A stretch of DNA of 64,000 nt from positions 44,259 to 108,258 of the forward strand of contig PBLA01000023.1 of assembly GCA_002722245.1 (NCBI GenBank). Reading direction: 5' to 3'. How positions within the stretch are numbered: position 1 is the stretch's first letter; every line of letters starts with the position of its first letter. The notes under the pieces are model-generated. The model had not been told where the DNA came from and did no database searches. It saw nothing but the letters and a program-made list of their open reading frames with translations. Shown here in pieces: positions 26,009-35,419 of the stretch. Source of the stretch: Flavobacteriales bacterium (lineage in GTDB: Bacteria; Bacteroidota; Bacteroidia; Flavobacteriales_C; GCA-002722245). The translations under genes and the position numbers were made by a program.

Positions 26009-28572
26009 ATAAAATCCTCATCATAAGTTGTTTCATGTTATTTTGTTCTTTTATTAAAGCTCAAAGTAATATGGATTCAAGTGCCTTAGACACAACTTTA
26101 AAGGAACTCCAAATCATAAAAAAAGAAAGTATCAATCTATCCACTCCAAGAATTGTTGTCATCAAGCGAATTGAATTAGAAGGAACAAACAGAAGTAAAA
26201 GTGCTGTATTAATTAGAAGCGGGCTGGCAGAAGGTGATGAAATTAAACTACCAAGTGATGCGACAACGGACGCAGTAAAAAAATTATGGGATTCTAAACT
26301 GTTTACTGATGTAAAACTGTATTTGAAACGCCTTGAAGGAAACGAAGCCACATTACTTTTTAAATTCAAGGAAACTCCACAAATTTCTAAAATAAGAGTT
26401 GTAAAAGCACAAACTGGTAAAAACCCTTCAAAAAGTGAACGCGAGGATTTAAGTGCCGATTTAAAAAATTTAACCTATCGTCCGTACAATCAAAACGTCA
26501 TCTTTAGAGCAAAAGAAATCATTCGAAAATATTATGAAGAAGAAGGTCGATTATATCCAACAATCATTCATTATACTAAAAATGACACCACAAAAAACAA
26601 TAAAGTGATCCTTAATTTTGAAATCGATGAAGGACCAAAAGTAAAAATTGAAGACATTATTTTTAAAGGGAATAGAGCTCTCCCGGATGCGAAGCTTAGA
26701 AGAGCTATGAAAGAAACCAAGCGAATTGGTATCTTAAATATATTTAAAGGGGCAAAATTCATAGAGCCAGAGTACAGAGAGGATCTTCTGTTGGTGCAAG
26801 CCGCATATCAAAAATATGGGTTTCGCGATATAAAGATTATCAGCGATTCTATTATTAAAACAGAAGAAGGAAAGGTAAAATTAGTTATTCATCTTAATGA
26901 AGGCAATCGATATTATTTTCGCAATATTAACTTTACAGGTAACACCAAATACACCAGCTCTTATCTTAAAAAATACTTAGATATAAATAAGGGTGATATA
27001 TACGATGAGCAAAGGCTTCAACAGCGTCTTTCAATGGATCCACGTCAAACAGATGTAAGTTCACTTTATTTGGATGACGGATATTTGTTTTTTAACCTGC
27101 AAACAAAAGAGACTAAAATTGAAAATGACTCCGTAGATTTGGAAATACAAATTTTTGAGGGAAAACAAGCTGTTGTTGGTCAAATCACAATTGTTGGAAA
27201 TACTAAAACAAGCGATCATGTTATTCTTAGAGAAATTTTTATGCGTCCAGGGGATTTATTTAAACGATCGGACATTATTCGATCTCAACAGGCATTAAAT
27301 AATTTAAGGTATTTCGCCCCTGAAAAACTACAAGTAAATCCAAAACCAAATCCAGCAAATGGAACTGTAGACATTGAATTTGTGGTAGAAGAACAACCTT
27401 CTGATCAGTTTGAATTACAGGGAGGATTTGGTGCTGGACGAGTAGTAGGAACATTAGGATTAAGCTTTAATAATTTCTCCACTAATCGTTTATGGAAAAA
27501 GAAATATTGGACTCCAATACCCTCAGGAGATGGACAAACATTAAGCCTTCGAGCACAATCTTCAGGACCCTGGTATCAATCCTATAACTTTAGTTTTGTA
27601 GAGCCTTGGTTCAGAGGTAAAAAACCAAATGCGTTGAGTACTTCAGTATATCATACTAGGCTACAAAGCTCAAATACAGGAGGGTTCCAGTACATTACAG
27701 GAGCCAATATCGGTTTAGGAACTCGATTAAACAAACTGGATAACTTTTTTAGAGGACAAGCATCTGTTGGTTACCAACGATATAATGTATTTAATTACAC
27801 TGGTCTTAATATTGCTCAAGAGGAACAAGGAAAATTTAATAATTTAAACTTAAAATTAAGATTATCAAGAAATAGCATCGATCAGCCCATCTATCCTCGG
27901 TCTGGTGGTGAATTTAATTTAATTGGACAATTCACTTTTCCATTTGTAAGTCTATTTAATACCCAAGACGATATAAAATCTATGAGTGAAGTGGACCAAT
28001 ACAAATGGATTGAATACCACAAATATAAATTTCATGCGGGATGGTACAGTAAAATTATAGAGAATCTCGTATTGTATTCCAAAGTAAATTTTGGATTGCT
28101 TGCATCATACAATAAAAACATACCTATCTCTCCTTTTGAACGTTTTTATATGGGAGGATCAGGGTTAACAGGATTTAATATTGACGGAAGAGAAATAATT
28201 CCTTTAAGAGGTTACACAGAGGCAAATCAATCTAATGTGGTTTATAAAGGTGACGGTTTAAATGGCGGTGTAGGAGCAATTAAATATACAATGGAAATGC
28301 GTTATCCAATCAGTTTAGAACAGCAAGCAACGATTTATGCATTAGCTTTTGCTGAGGCAGGAAATACGTTCTCATCATTAAGACAATTCGATCCTTTCGA
28401 TGTGAAACGAACAGCTGGAATGGGAATACGACTCTTTTTACCTATGCTTGGAATGCTAGGATTTGATTACGGTTTTCCATTTGATGCCGCAAACAGAAAT
28501 TTGGAACCCACCTTCTCTTCTTTCCCAGGACAATTCACCTTTACGTTCGGTGGAAACATAAGTGGATGGTAA
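26005..28572 (+). CDS. bamA: Outer-membrane protein assembly factor BamA
   Basis: Central Omp85 component that folds beta-barrel proteins into the outer membrane. 855 residues: signal peptide MNKILIISCFMLFCSFIKA, then five POTRA repeats from about 50 to 470 (IVVIKRIELEGTNRSKSAVLIRSGL; FKGNRALPDAKLRRAM; NINFTGNTKYTSSYLKKYL; VGQITIVGNTKTSDHVILREIF) and a C-terminal barrel with the conserved PFERFYMGGSGLTGF and GFDYGFPFD. The last residues are FGGNISGW, ending in an aromatic as expected of barrels inserted by the same machine. Coupled to uppS and followed by two Skp-type chaperones. Confidence 0.96.
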   Translation: MNKILIISCFMLFCSFIKAQSNMDSSALDTTLKELQIIKKESINLSTPRIVVIKRIELEGTNRSKSAVLIRSGLAEGDEIKLPSDATTDAVKKLWDSKLFTDVKLYLKRLEGNEATLLFKFKETPQISKIRVVKAQTGKNPSKSEREDLSADLKNLTYRPYNQNVIFRAKEIIRKYYEEEGRLYPTIIHYTKNDTTKNNKVILNFEIDEGPKVKIEDIIFKGNRALPDAKLRRAMKETKRIGILNIFKGAKFIEPEYREDLLLVQAAYQKYGFRDIKIISDSIIKTEEGKVKLVIHLNEGNRYYFRNINFTGNTKYTSSYLKKYLDINKGDIYDEQRLQQRLSMDPRQTDVSSLYLDDGYLFFNLQTKETKIENDSVDLEIQIFEGKQAVVGQITIVGNTKTSDHVILREIFMRPGDLFKRSDIIRSQQALNNLRYFAPEKLQVNPKPNPANGTVDIEFVVEEQPSDQFELQGGFGAGRVVGTLGLSFNNFSTNRLWKKKYWTPIPSGDGQTLSLRAQSSGPWYQSYNFSFVEPWFRGKKPNALSTSVYHTRLQSSNTGGFQYITGANIGLGTRLNKLDNFFRGQASVGYQRYNVFNYTGLNIAQEEQGKFNNLNLKLRLSRNSIDQPIYPRSGGEFNLIGQFTFPFVSLFNTQDDIKSMSEVDQYKWIEYHKYKFHAGWYSKIIENLVLYSKVNFGLLASYNKNIPISPFERFYMGGSGLTGFNIDGREIIPLRGYTEANQSNVVYKGDGLNGGVGAIKYTMEMRYPISLEQQATIYALAFAEAGNTFSSLRQFDPFDVKRTAGMGIRLFLPMLGMLGFDYGFPFDAANRNLEPTFSSFPGQFTFTFGGNISGW

Positions 28573-28584
28573 AAATAAAAAACT

Positions 28585-29091
28585 ATGAAAAATCTCTTTT
28601 TTCTTTTTGGTATACTCCTTGCTCTACATACACAAGCGCAAAAAATTGCATTTGTGAATACTGATAAAATATTAAATAAAATTCCTGATTATCAAAGTGC
28701 TCAAGATAAGCTTGATGGTTTAGCTGTTCAATACCAAAAAGAAATTCAGGATAAACAAAAACTACTGGACGATATGAACGCATCTTTCCAAGCTGACAAA
28801 ATTTTACTTTCCCAATCAATGCGAGAAAAACGACTTGATGAAATTTCAAAGGTTCAAGAAGAACTTTCTGATTTGAAAAAAAACAGATTTGGTCCTAATG
28901 GAGATCTTTTTAAAGAAAGACAAAAAATGGTTAAACCAATCCAAGACAAAGTATATAAAGCCATTCAAAAAATCGCTGAAAACGGGAGATTTGCATTTGT
29001 TCTGGACTCATCCTCTGAGCTAGCTGTTCTTTATTACAACGATAAATATGATAAAACGAATGATGTCTTAAAGGAATTAGGATATTTATAG
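28585..29091 (+). CDS. OmpH/Skp family periplasmic chaperone (first copy)
   Basis: 168 residues: signal peptide MKNLFFLFGILLALHTQAQ, then KIAFVNTDKILNKIPDYQSAQ, a long charged coiled-coil arm (about 50-115) and a C-terminal beta part AENGRFAFVLDSSSELAVLYYN. Skp-type trimers hold unfolded outer-membrane proteins on the way to BamA. The gene begins 12 bases after bamA, so it is in the same operon. A second copy follows. Confidence 0.9.
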   Translation: MKNLFFLFGILLALHTQAQKIAFVNTDKILNKIPDYQSAQDKLDGLAVQYQKEIQDKQKLLDDMNASFQADKILLSQSMREKRLDEISKVQEELSDLKKNRFGPNGDLFKERQKMVKPIQDKVYKAIQKIAENGRFAFVLDSSSELAVLYYNDKYDKTNDVLKELGYL

Positions 29092-29134
29092 TATCATTGC
29101 ACACATTTTAAAACAATATTTAATACACCACAAA

Positions 29135-29689
29135 ATGAAAAAAATAGTTTTGCTTTTTGTTATCGCTGTTTCTTCAATTTCTCTTTTTGGACAGAAACAA
29201 AAGATTGGACATGTAGATGTTCAGCAAATTATGCAATCGTTGGCTATAAAGGATTCCGTTCAACAAAAGTTTCTGGATTACCAATCCATTTATCAAAAGG
29301 AATTGGAAAGAATTCAAAATGAATTAATATCAGAAGAACAAAAATTAGCTGATGATCAAAAAACGTTACCTGAAGAGATTTTTCAGCAACGTTATCAATC
29401 GCTTTTGAGACGTAAACAAGAGTTTCAAGAAGTTACCTACCCTGAAGCCCAACAAAGGCTTCAACAAAAGATGACAGAACTTCAAATTCCTTTGGAGGAA
29501 AAGTTAAACGCTGCAATTGAAAAAATCGCTAAAGAAAACGGATTCATTTATATTCTTCAACTTGAAGCAACCCTATATGCAGGAGGAGAAGATATCACAA
29601 AGTTAGTAAGAAAAGAATTAGGACTTTCTGAAGAACCTGAGGAACAACCAATGGGAATGATGCCTCAAGGAATGCCAATAGGAAGATAA
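29135..29689 (+). CDS. OmpH/Skp family periplasmic chaperone (second copy)
   Basis: 184 residues: signal peptide MKKIVLLFVIAVSSISLFG, QKIGHVDVQQIMQSLAIKDSVQ, a Gln/Glu-rich coiled coil (about 45-120), KENGFIYILQLEATLYAGG, and a Met/Pro/Gly-rich tail (EEQPMGMMPQGMPIGR). Same family as the preceding gene but differing in the tail, which the first copy lacks. Last gene of the uppS-bamA operon, followed by a strong terminator. Confidence 0.9.
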   Translation: MKKIVLLFVIAVSSISLFGQKQKIGHVDVQQIMQSLAIKDSVQQKFLDYQSIYQKELERIQNELISEEQKLADDQKTLPEEIFQQRYQSLLRRKQEFQEVTYPEAQQRLQQKMTELQIPLEEKLNAAIEKIAKENGFIYILQLEATLYAGGEDITKLVRKELGLSEEPEEQPMGMMPQGMPIGR

Positions 29690-29708
29690 TATTTACAGTA
29701 ATTAAATG

Positions 29709-29736
29709 AAAAGTCCTTTATTAAGGACTTTTTTTA
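29709..29736 (+). terminator. Intrinsic terminator after the bamA-skp operon
   Basis: AAGTCCTT (29711-29718) and AAGGACTT (29723-29730) with a TATT loop, followed by a T run; flanking A and T bases extend the stem. Confidence 0.85.
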
Positions 29737-29763
29737 TTTACACATATTCCATAAATTGTTCAT

Positions 29764-30540
29764 GTGGTATTTAAAATTTCAACCATACAAGCAAATTTAG
29801 AATGGGAAAACAAACGCGCTAATTTACGTTTATTCGAAAACGCTTTTAAAGAAGTTGATCATGACGCTCAACTCGTTATACTCCCTGAAATGTTTTCCAC
29901 GGGCTTTACCATGGACCCATTAAAGCATGCTGAATCCATGAATGGAAAAAGCATAAAATGGATGAAAACCTTTGCTGAAAAATTAGATACGACACTTTGT
30001 GGAAGTTTAATTATTGAGGAAAACGGTTGCTACTTCAATCGTTTGTTAGTGGTTAACCAAAAAGGAGAAATCAAGACGTATGATAAAAAACATCTTTTTC
30101 GTTATGCTGATGAGCATCAACATTATTCAGCAGGTTCTTCACATTTAATCCTTTCTATACACCAAGTAAAACTTGCTTTTTTCATTTGTTATGATTTGAG
30201 ATTTCCAGTGTGGACAAGAAATACTCATCTTAAATATGATGTAGCAATTTATATTGCTAATTGGCCAGAAGCCAGAAGTTCTCATTGGAACGCATTATTG
30301 AAAGCGCGCGCGATTGAAAATCAAGCCTATACTGTTGGAGTAAATAGAATTGGTGATGATAAAAATGGCATATCCCATTCAGGTGATTCTGCGGTATATA
30401 ATCCAAAAGGCGAAAAAATTTCAATTACCAATCCCCATGAATATAAGGTTGAAAACATTTCCTTGGATATAGAAAAATTATATGAATACAGGTCGAAATT
30501 CCCGACACATTTAGATGCTGATCAATTTAAATTACTGTAA
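29764..30540 (+). CDS. Nitrilase-superfamily amidohydrolase, omega-amidase/YafV-like
   Basis: C-N hydrolase of 258 residues, probably cleaving alpha-keto-glutaramate-type omega-amides. The catalytic triad is visible: Glu42 in ILPEMFSTGFTM, a Lys near 108 in YDKKHLFR, and Cys142 in FFICYDLRFPVW. The combination PEMFSTGFTM and CYDLRFPVW is typical of the YafV branch. The start is GTG at 29764; the ATG two bases earlier is in another frame. It stands directly after a terminator. Confidence 0.88.
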   Translation: MVFKISTIQANLEWENKRANLRLFENAFKEVDHDAQLVILPEMFSTGFTMDPLKHAESMNGKSIKWMKTFAEKLDTTLCGSLIIEENGCYFNRLLVVNQKGEIKTYDKKHLFRYADEHQHYSAGSSHLILSIHQVKLAFFICYDLRFPVWTRNTHLKYDVAIYIANWPEARSSHWNALLKARAIENQAYTVGVNRIGDDKNGISHSGDSAVYNPKGEKISITNPHEYKVENISLDIEKLYEYRSKFPTHLDADQFKLL

Positions 30541-30590
30541 ATAGTTAAAGACGCTTCTCGCACGCTCGTTAATAAAACATTACTTTAATC

Positions 30591-32435
30591 ATGCAAAAAC
30601 TATTACTTATTACCCCTCCTTTTACCCAATTGAACACCCCATATCCTGCAACAATGTATCTAAAAGGATATATGGATAAAAAAGGGATTATATGTGAACA
30701 AAGAGATCTTAGCATTGAACTTTTTTTAGCAATATTCTCACCTACTTTTTTAAAAACAGTATTTCAGAAAGCAGCTGAGCAGGAGATAATCTTTTATCAA
30801 GAAATACTTGATGATCAAAATGAATACATTCAAACCGTTGAGACCGTTGTATCTTTTCTACGTAATCAAACTACTATTGGGGCTCATCAAATTGTAAGCG
30901 AAGCATTTCTTCCCAAACACCACCGATTTCAGAACCTAGAGGAACTGGAATATTCTTTTGGAGATATGGGTTTAATAGATAAAGCCAAATATTTTTCAAC
31001 CCTTTACATCGAGGAATTAGGTGATTTCATATCCGCAAATTTGGATGAAGACTTTAGTTTCACAAAATATGCGGAGAAAATAGCGCGAACAGCCAGTTCC
31101 TTTGAACCAATTGAAAAAAAACTTCAAGAGCCTACGTCGATTGTTATTCAAGAATTCTTTCAATTATTAAAAGAAAAGATTGAGGAGATAAATCCAACAG
31201 TTATTGGTTTTACAGTCCCTTTTCCAGGAAATTTATATTCCGCTTTACGCGGTGCACAATTTATAAGAACCAATTATCCAAAAATAACAATATTTTTTGG
31301 CGGAGGTTATTGCAATACTGAACTGCGAAGCCTTAAGGACCCTTCAATTTTTAAGTATTTAGATTATATTCTTCTCGACGATGGTGAAGCGCCTCTTGAA
31401 CAATTGATAAAGTACCTCAATAACGAAATCACTCAAAACGAATTAATACGAACGTTTTACCTAAAATCAGGAGTCGTAACCTATGTAAATAATACGTATT
31501 CTCACAAACATTCTGAATTACCTAGTCCTTCATACAATGGACTAAATATGAACTTATACGTATCATTTTTAGATATACTCAATCCGATGCATCGAATGTG
31601 GAGTGATGGGAAATGGAATAAATTAACCATCGCCCACGGCTGCTACTGGGCAAAATGCTCATTTTGTGACGTTAGCCTTGATTATATTGGACGATACGAA
31701 AATACAACCGCGGAAAACCTCGTAAATAAAATGGAAGATCTGATTCATCAAACAGGTGAAATTGGCTTTCACTTTGTTGACGAAGCGGCTCCTCCTAAAA
31801 TGTTAAAAGCGGTATCAAAAGAAATCATAAAACGTCAACTAAAAGTGGTTTGGTGGACCAATATTCGCTTTGAAAAAACGTTCTCTGAGGAACTTTGTTC
31901 TTTGATGGCAAAAGCAGGATGTATTGCCGTAACAGGGGGGTTAGAGGTTGCCTCTGATCGACTTCTAAAATTAATGGAAAAAGGTGTAAGTATAGAACAA
32001 GTTGCACGGGTCACTCGCCATTTTTCGGAAAATGGTATTCTAGTGCATGCTTACTTAATGTATGGTTTTCCTACAGAAACTGCACAAGAAACGATTAATG
32101 CCCTCGAAGTCGTTCGACAATTGTTTGAGAATGAATGTATACAATCTGGATTTTGGCATTTATTCACAGCAACTGCTCACAGTCCTGTTGGTTTAAATCC
32201 CAAAAAATATGGTATTAAAATTATTGGGCCGACGTTTCAAGGGTTTGCCGATAATGACTTATTTCATGAGGATCCACAAGGTACCGATCACGAAAAATTC
32301 TCAGAGGGCTTAAAGACTTCTTTATACAACTTCATGAATGGCGCAGGACTCGATTGGGATGTACGAGAATGGTTTCCATTTAAAACTCCTGCTAGTACAC
32401 TATCCTCAAATTTAATCCGAAACTATCTTAAATAA
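30591..32435 (+). CDS. B12-binding-domain radical SAM protein with CX4CX2C cluster motif
   Basis: 614 residues. The N-terminal third has a Rossmann-like cobalamin-binding-type fold (LLLITPPFTQLNTPYPATMYLKGYM... IGFTVPFPGNLYSALRGA... IFFGGGYCNTELRSL...LLDDGE), but I see no DxHxxG motif, so any cobalamin would lack the usual His ligand. The radical SAM domain starts near 345: Cys351, Cys356 and Cys359 in HGCYWAKCSFCD, a CX4CX2C spacing rather than CX3CX2C. Further elements are FVDEAAPP, GGLEVASDRLLKLMEKG and YLMYGFPTE. The substrate is unknown. No partner gene is close; ispG is convergent. Confidence 0.8.
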   Translation: MQKLLLITPPFTQLNTPYPATMYLKGYMDKKGIICEQRDLSIELFLAIFSPTFLKTVFQKAAEQEIIFYQEILDDQNEYIQTVETVVSFLRNQTTIGAHQIVSEAFLPKHHRFQNLEELEYSFGDMGLIDKAKYFSTLYIEELGDFISANLDEDFSFTKYAEKIARTASSFEPIEKKLQEPTSIVIQEFFQLLKEKIEEINPTVIGFTVPFPGNLYSALRGAQFIRTNYPKITIFFGGGYCNTELRSLKDPSIFKYLDYILLDDGEAPLEQLIKYLNNEITQNELIRTFYLKSGVVTYVNNTYSHKHSELPSPSYNGLNMNLYVSFLDILNPMHRMWSDGKWNKLTIAHGCYWAKCSFCDVSLDYIGRYENTTAENLVNKMEDLIHQTGEIGFHFVDEAAPPKMLKAVSKEIIKRQLKVVWWTNIRFEKTFSEELCSLMAKAGCIAVTGGLEVASDRLLKLMEKGVSIEQVARVTRHFSENGILVHAYLMYGFPTETAQETINALEVVRQLFENECIQSGFWHLFTATAHSPVGLNPKKYGIKIIGPTFQGFADNDLFHEDPQGTDHEKFSEGLKTSLYNFMNGAGLDWDVREWFPFKTPASTLSSNLIRNYLK

Positions 32436-32562
32436 GCCACTCATAATACACCAAGAAATCTGAAGGAAATGCGCACAAACACCTTCGAGTAATTAAAAGT
32501 AGTAATCGATTAATTGACTCAAATTATCCCCTCTAAAATAATCCTATTACTGAATCCTTGAC

Positions 32563-34461
32563 CTAAGCCTCCACCCAGTCTCCATTCGAACGAATTAAAT
32601 CGATTAATCGATCCACTGCCTCCTCTGATGGAATAGCTTTATCAACAACTTCTTGACCTTTATACAGGGTTATCTTTCCAACCCCAGAACCCACATAACC
32701 ATAATCCGCATCAGCCATTTCTCCAGGACCATTCACAATACAGCCCATAATACCAATTTTCACCCCTTTTAAATGAGAGGTTCTAGATCGAATAAGTTGA
32801 GTTGTCTCTTGAAGATCAAATAATGTTCTTCCACAACTTGGACATGATATATACTCTGTTTTAGAAATTCGTGTTCTGGTGGCTTGAAAGAAACCAAAAA
32901 TGGTAGCCATTATTCGCTGACGAGGTAAATCGACATCAACCCACACACCGTCACAAAGACCATCGATTAATAACGCTCCAAAATCAGTTGATGCATAAAG
33001 TTGAAACAATGATTCATCCAGATTTATGTATTCCCTTTTCACAATTACTGGATTTTGAATTTTATTTTCAATAAAATAATTAAAAATTCTTCTATGATCA
33101 GCCATCCCATGATCATGGGTTGTGGTTAATATCAATACCGCGTTCTTAGGTAAATCTATTGTCTGTTTGTATATTTCATCTGTTTTTGCCTCAACAAAAC
33201 AAAGTGATTCAGTATCAATATCGTCTCCCCACTCAAAAACAGGATAATACCTGGATTTTGGCTCCCATTCTGCTCTATTTTGGATCACCCCCAATGTTCC
33301 GGGCAAATCAAAAGTAAGGGACTGATCACCTAGATAAATGAAATCAGCCGCAACATCTTGAATTGTCCACTTATCATCACTTACGTGATAAATATATCCA
33401 TATGGAAACAAATGGGCTGGTTTAATATCATGAACATCACTTAAATCAACAATTACTCGAGGAACTTCTGACCCTCCAATATTTTCTATAGAGTTTGTGA
33501 CTCTTCGTTTATACTCAAAAGGATTAACGTGAATTTTCTCTATTTGAGGTAATTTTTTAGTCGCATTTCTTAATGTATATCGATCCGCTAATGCTTTAGC
33601 GACGGGCGCCTCAAACTCAGGGTCCTCGGTAAGTGACACTCGAATAGTGTCCCCTAAACCGTCTTCGAGTAATGTGCCTATTCCAGCAGCGCTCTTAATT
33701 CTTCCATCTTCTCCGTCTCCTGCCTCGGTAACACCTAAATGAAGGGGGTAATTCATACCTACCTCCATCATATGGTTCACCAACAATCGATAAGCATTTA
33801 CCATTACCTTTGGATTACTCGCTTTCATAGAAAGCACTATATTATGGTAATTTAAATCCTCACAAATTCTCAAAAACTCCATGGCCGATTCTACCATTCC
33901 CAATGGAGTATCGCCATATCTACTCAAAATTCGATCCGAGAGAGAACCGTGATTAGTTCCGATTCTCATTGCTGTCCCATACTCTTTACAAATATTAACT
34001 AGCGGACTAAACTTCTCACGAATTCGATCGAGCTCTGCGTTATAATCGTCATCCGAATATTCTATTTGTTGAAACTTTTTTTTATCCGCATAGTTTCCAG
34101 GATTGACACGGACTTTTTCAATCAATCGCGCAGCAATTTCGGCTGCATTGGGAGTATAATGAATATCAGCAATTAACGGAACATCATACCCCCTATTCTT
34201 TAGCTCTTTTTTTATTTTCCCTAAATTTTCCGCCTCTTTCTTACTAGGCGCAGTTATTCTTACGTATTCACATCCTGACTCAACCATTCTAATGGTTTGC
34301 TCTACTGTAGCAATTGTATCCATAGTATCGGTAGTGGTCATACTTTGAATACGAAGGGGATTATTGGCTCCAAGCGCCAGATCACCAATTTTCACTTCTC
34401 TTGATACAAACCTTGAGTAATTTGTGTAATCGTTGCAATATTTCCAATTGTTTTTGGTCAT
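32563..34461 (-). CDS. ispG: 4-hydroxy-3-methylbut-2-enyl diphosphate synthase, long form
   Basis: Penultimate step of the MEP isoprenoid pathway, using a [4Fe-4S] cluster. 632 residues, versus about 370 for the E. coli form: a TIM barrel at about 1-285 (PLRIQSMTTTDTMDT, VPLIADIHYTPNAA), a large inserted domain at about 290-520, and the reductase part with the cluster ligands in CPSCGRTLFDLQ and GCIVNGPGEMADADYGYVG. The three-domain form is known from plants, Chlamydia and Bacteroidota. It supplies precursors used by UppS. ATG at 34459-34461. Confidence 0.95.
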   Translation of the reverse strand: MTKNNWKYCNDYTNYSRFVSREVKIGDLALGANNPLRIQSMTTTDTMDTIATVEQTIRMVESGCEYVRITAPSKKEAENLGKIKKELKNRGYDVPLIADIHYTPNAAEIAARLIEKVRVNPGNYADKKKFQQIEYSDDDYNAELDRIREKFSPLVNICKEYGTAMRIGTNHGSLSDRILSRYGDTPLGMVESAMEFLRICEDLNYHNIVLSMKASNPKVMVNAYRLLVNHMMEVGMNYPLHLGVTEAGDGEDGRIKSAAGIGTLLEDGLGDTIRVSLTEDPEFEAPVAKALADRYTLRNATKKLPQIEKIHVNPFEYKRRVTNSIENIGGSEVPRVIVDLSDVHDIKPAHLFPYGYIYHVSDDKWTIQDVAADFIYLGDQSLTFDLPGTLGVIQNRAEWEPKSRYYPVFEWGDDIDTESLCFVEAKTDEIYKQTIDLPKNAVLILTTTHDHGMADHRRIFNYFIENKIQNPVIVKREYINLDESLFQLYASTDFGALLIDGLCDGVWVDVDLPRQRIMATIFGFFQATRTRISKTEYISCPSCGRTLFDLQETTQLIRSRTSHLKGVKIGIMGCIVNGPGEMADADYGYVGSGVGKITLYKGQEVVDKAIPSEEAVDRLIDLIRSNGDWVEA

Positions 34462-34482
34462 GGAAAATAATTTTATTCAAAA

Positions 34483-34513
34483 ATAAAAAAAAGCCTCTTG
34501 CAACAAGAAGCTT
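34483..34513 (-). terminator. Intrinsic terminator between the T9SS cargo gene and ispG
   Basis: On the minus strand AAGCTTCTTG pairs with CAAGAGGCTT around a three-base loop (plus-strand arms 34491-34500 and 34504-34513), then a run of T. It ends the 34539-35330 transcript just ahead of ispG. Confidence 0.8.
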
Positions 34514-34538
34514 TAACACGTTTTACCATAATTATTTA

Positions 34539-35330
34539 TTATTTCTTGACAATAAGCGGTTTCGCAAACACACTGTTATCCAATAATTTAAAGTTCAACG
34601 TATAGTATCCTTCCGCTAATCCACTAATATCATATTGTTCATATATCTCTCCAAATGTTTGCACCACTTGTCCATTCATATTCATAACAAATACAGACTC
34701 AACCTGATTAGCCAATTGATTAATACCTAGAACATAAATATATTCCCCGCCTGGATTAGGATATAATTGAATTTGATCTATGCTAGATTGCTGCACTGAT
34801 AACATGGAATTAACAGTCACTTCATACCCGAGGGAATCGGGAACAGTTAAGCCTTTAACGTTCTCAGGCCACACAACGATTGTATTATTACCCTCTCTTA
34901 GTTTAGAAGGAGTAACCACATCTTCAACACGGACAGTAAACGTATCTCCAACAGCCAGATAATTGATAGTCATCATATCTTTTGGGTTGTATACATTGAT
35001 CTCCATTCCATTCTCCCATTGATCTTTCCAACTGATCTGAAGCGCTTGATTGGGAAAAGACTCATGCCTTGACTGAACGTGATGATTGTATTCAGTATTA
35101 AACACATTATTTTCTCCATCCCAATATGGGTAAGTGATTTGCATAGTTTCAACACCTACATTCGTAATCGAATATTCATAGGTAACGGTATCACCGATAG
35201 ATAAATCATCGCAGGAGCATAACATTGTGATTTCTGAAACAATTTTCACTTTACTGGTATTTGTTTGGGCATGCAAAAAAGGAATAAAGGCCCAAAAAAA
35301 GAAAACAAATAGTGTCAAGGTTTTAACCAT
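34539..35330 (-). CDS. Secreted protein with T9SS type A C-terminal sorting domain
   Basis: 263 residues: signal peptide MVKTLTLFVFFFWAFIPFLHA, a DUF11-like or immunoglobulin-like beta domain (about 25-165, CSCDDLSIGDTVTYEYSITNVG), a linker, and a typical C-terminal sorting domain (IQLYPNPGGEYIYVLGIN...MNMNGQVVQTFGEIYEQYDISGLAEGYYTLNF...KPLIVKK). Such domains direct export and surface attachment through the Por/type IX system of Bacteroidota. The ATG at 35330 is preferred over the TTG at 35354 because it gives the normal signal peptide. Function of the passenger unknown. Confidence 0.82.
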   Translation of the reverse strand: MVKTLTLFVFFFWAFIPFLHAQTNTSKVKIVSEITMLCSCDDLSIGDTVTYEYSITNVGVETMQITYPYWDGENNVFNTEYNHHVQSRHESFPNQALQISWKDQWENGMEINVYNPKDMMTINYLAVGDTFTVRVEDVVTPSKLREGNNTIVVWPENVKGLTVPDSLGYEVTVNSMLSVQQSSIDQIQLYPNPGGEYIYVLGINQLANQVESVFVMNMNGQVVQTFGEIYEQYDISGLAEGYYTLNFKLLDNSVFAKPLIVKK

Positions 35331-35419
35331 ATTCCAACAAAATAGACTTCGCAATGTACAAAATTTAATATTTTTTTCCCTAACTTGATTTTATTTTCTT
35401 ACTCGCCTAAGCGAATATT

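Noticed and set aside
28585..29689. Two adjacent Skp/OmpH genes as an unusual duplication
   Set aside because: Tandem Skp-type genes after bamA are common in Bacteroidota; the copies are diverged.
35403..35414. TCGC-CTAA-GCGA inverted repeat before the unknown helical protein gene
   Set aside because: Stem of only four bases, without further support; possibly chance.
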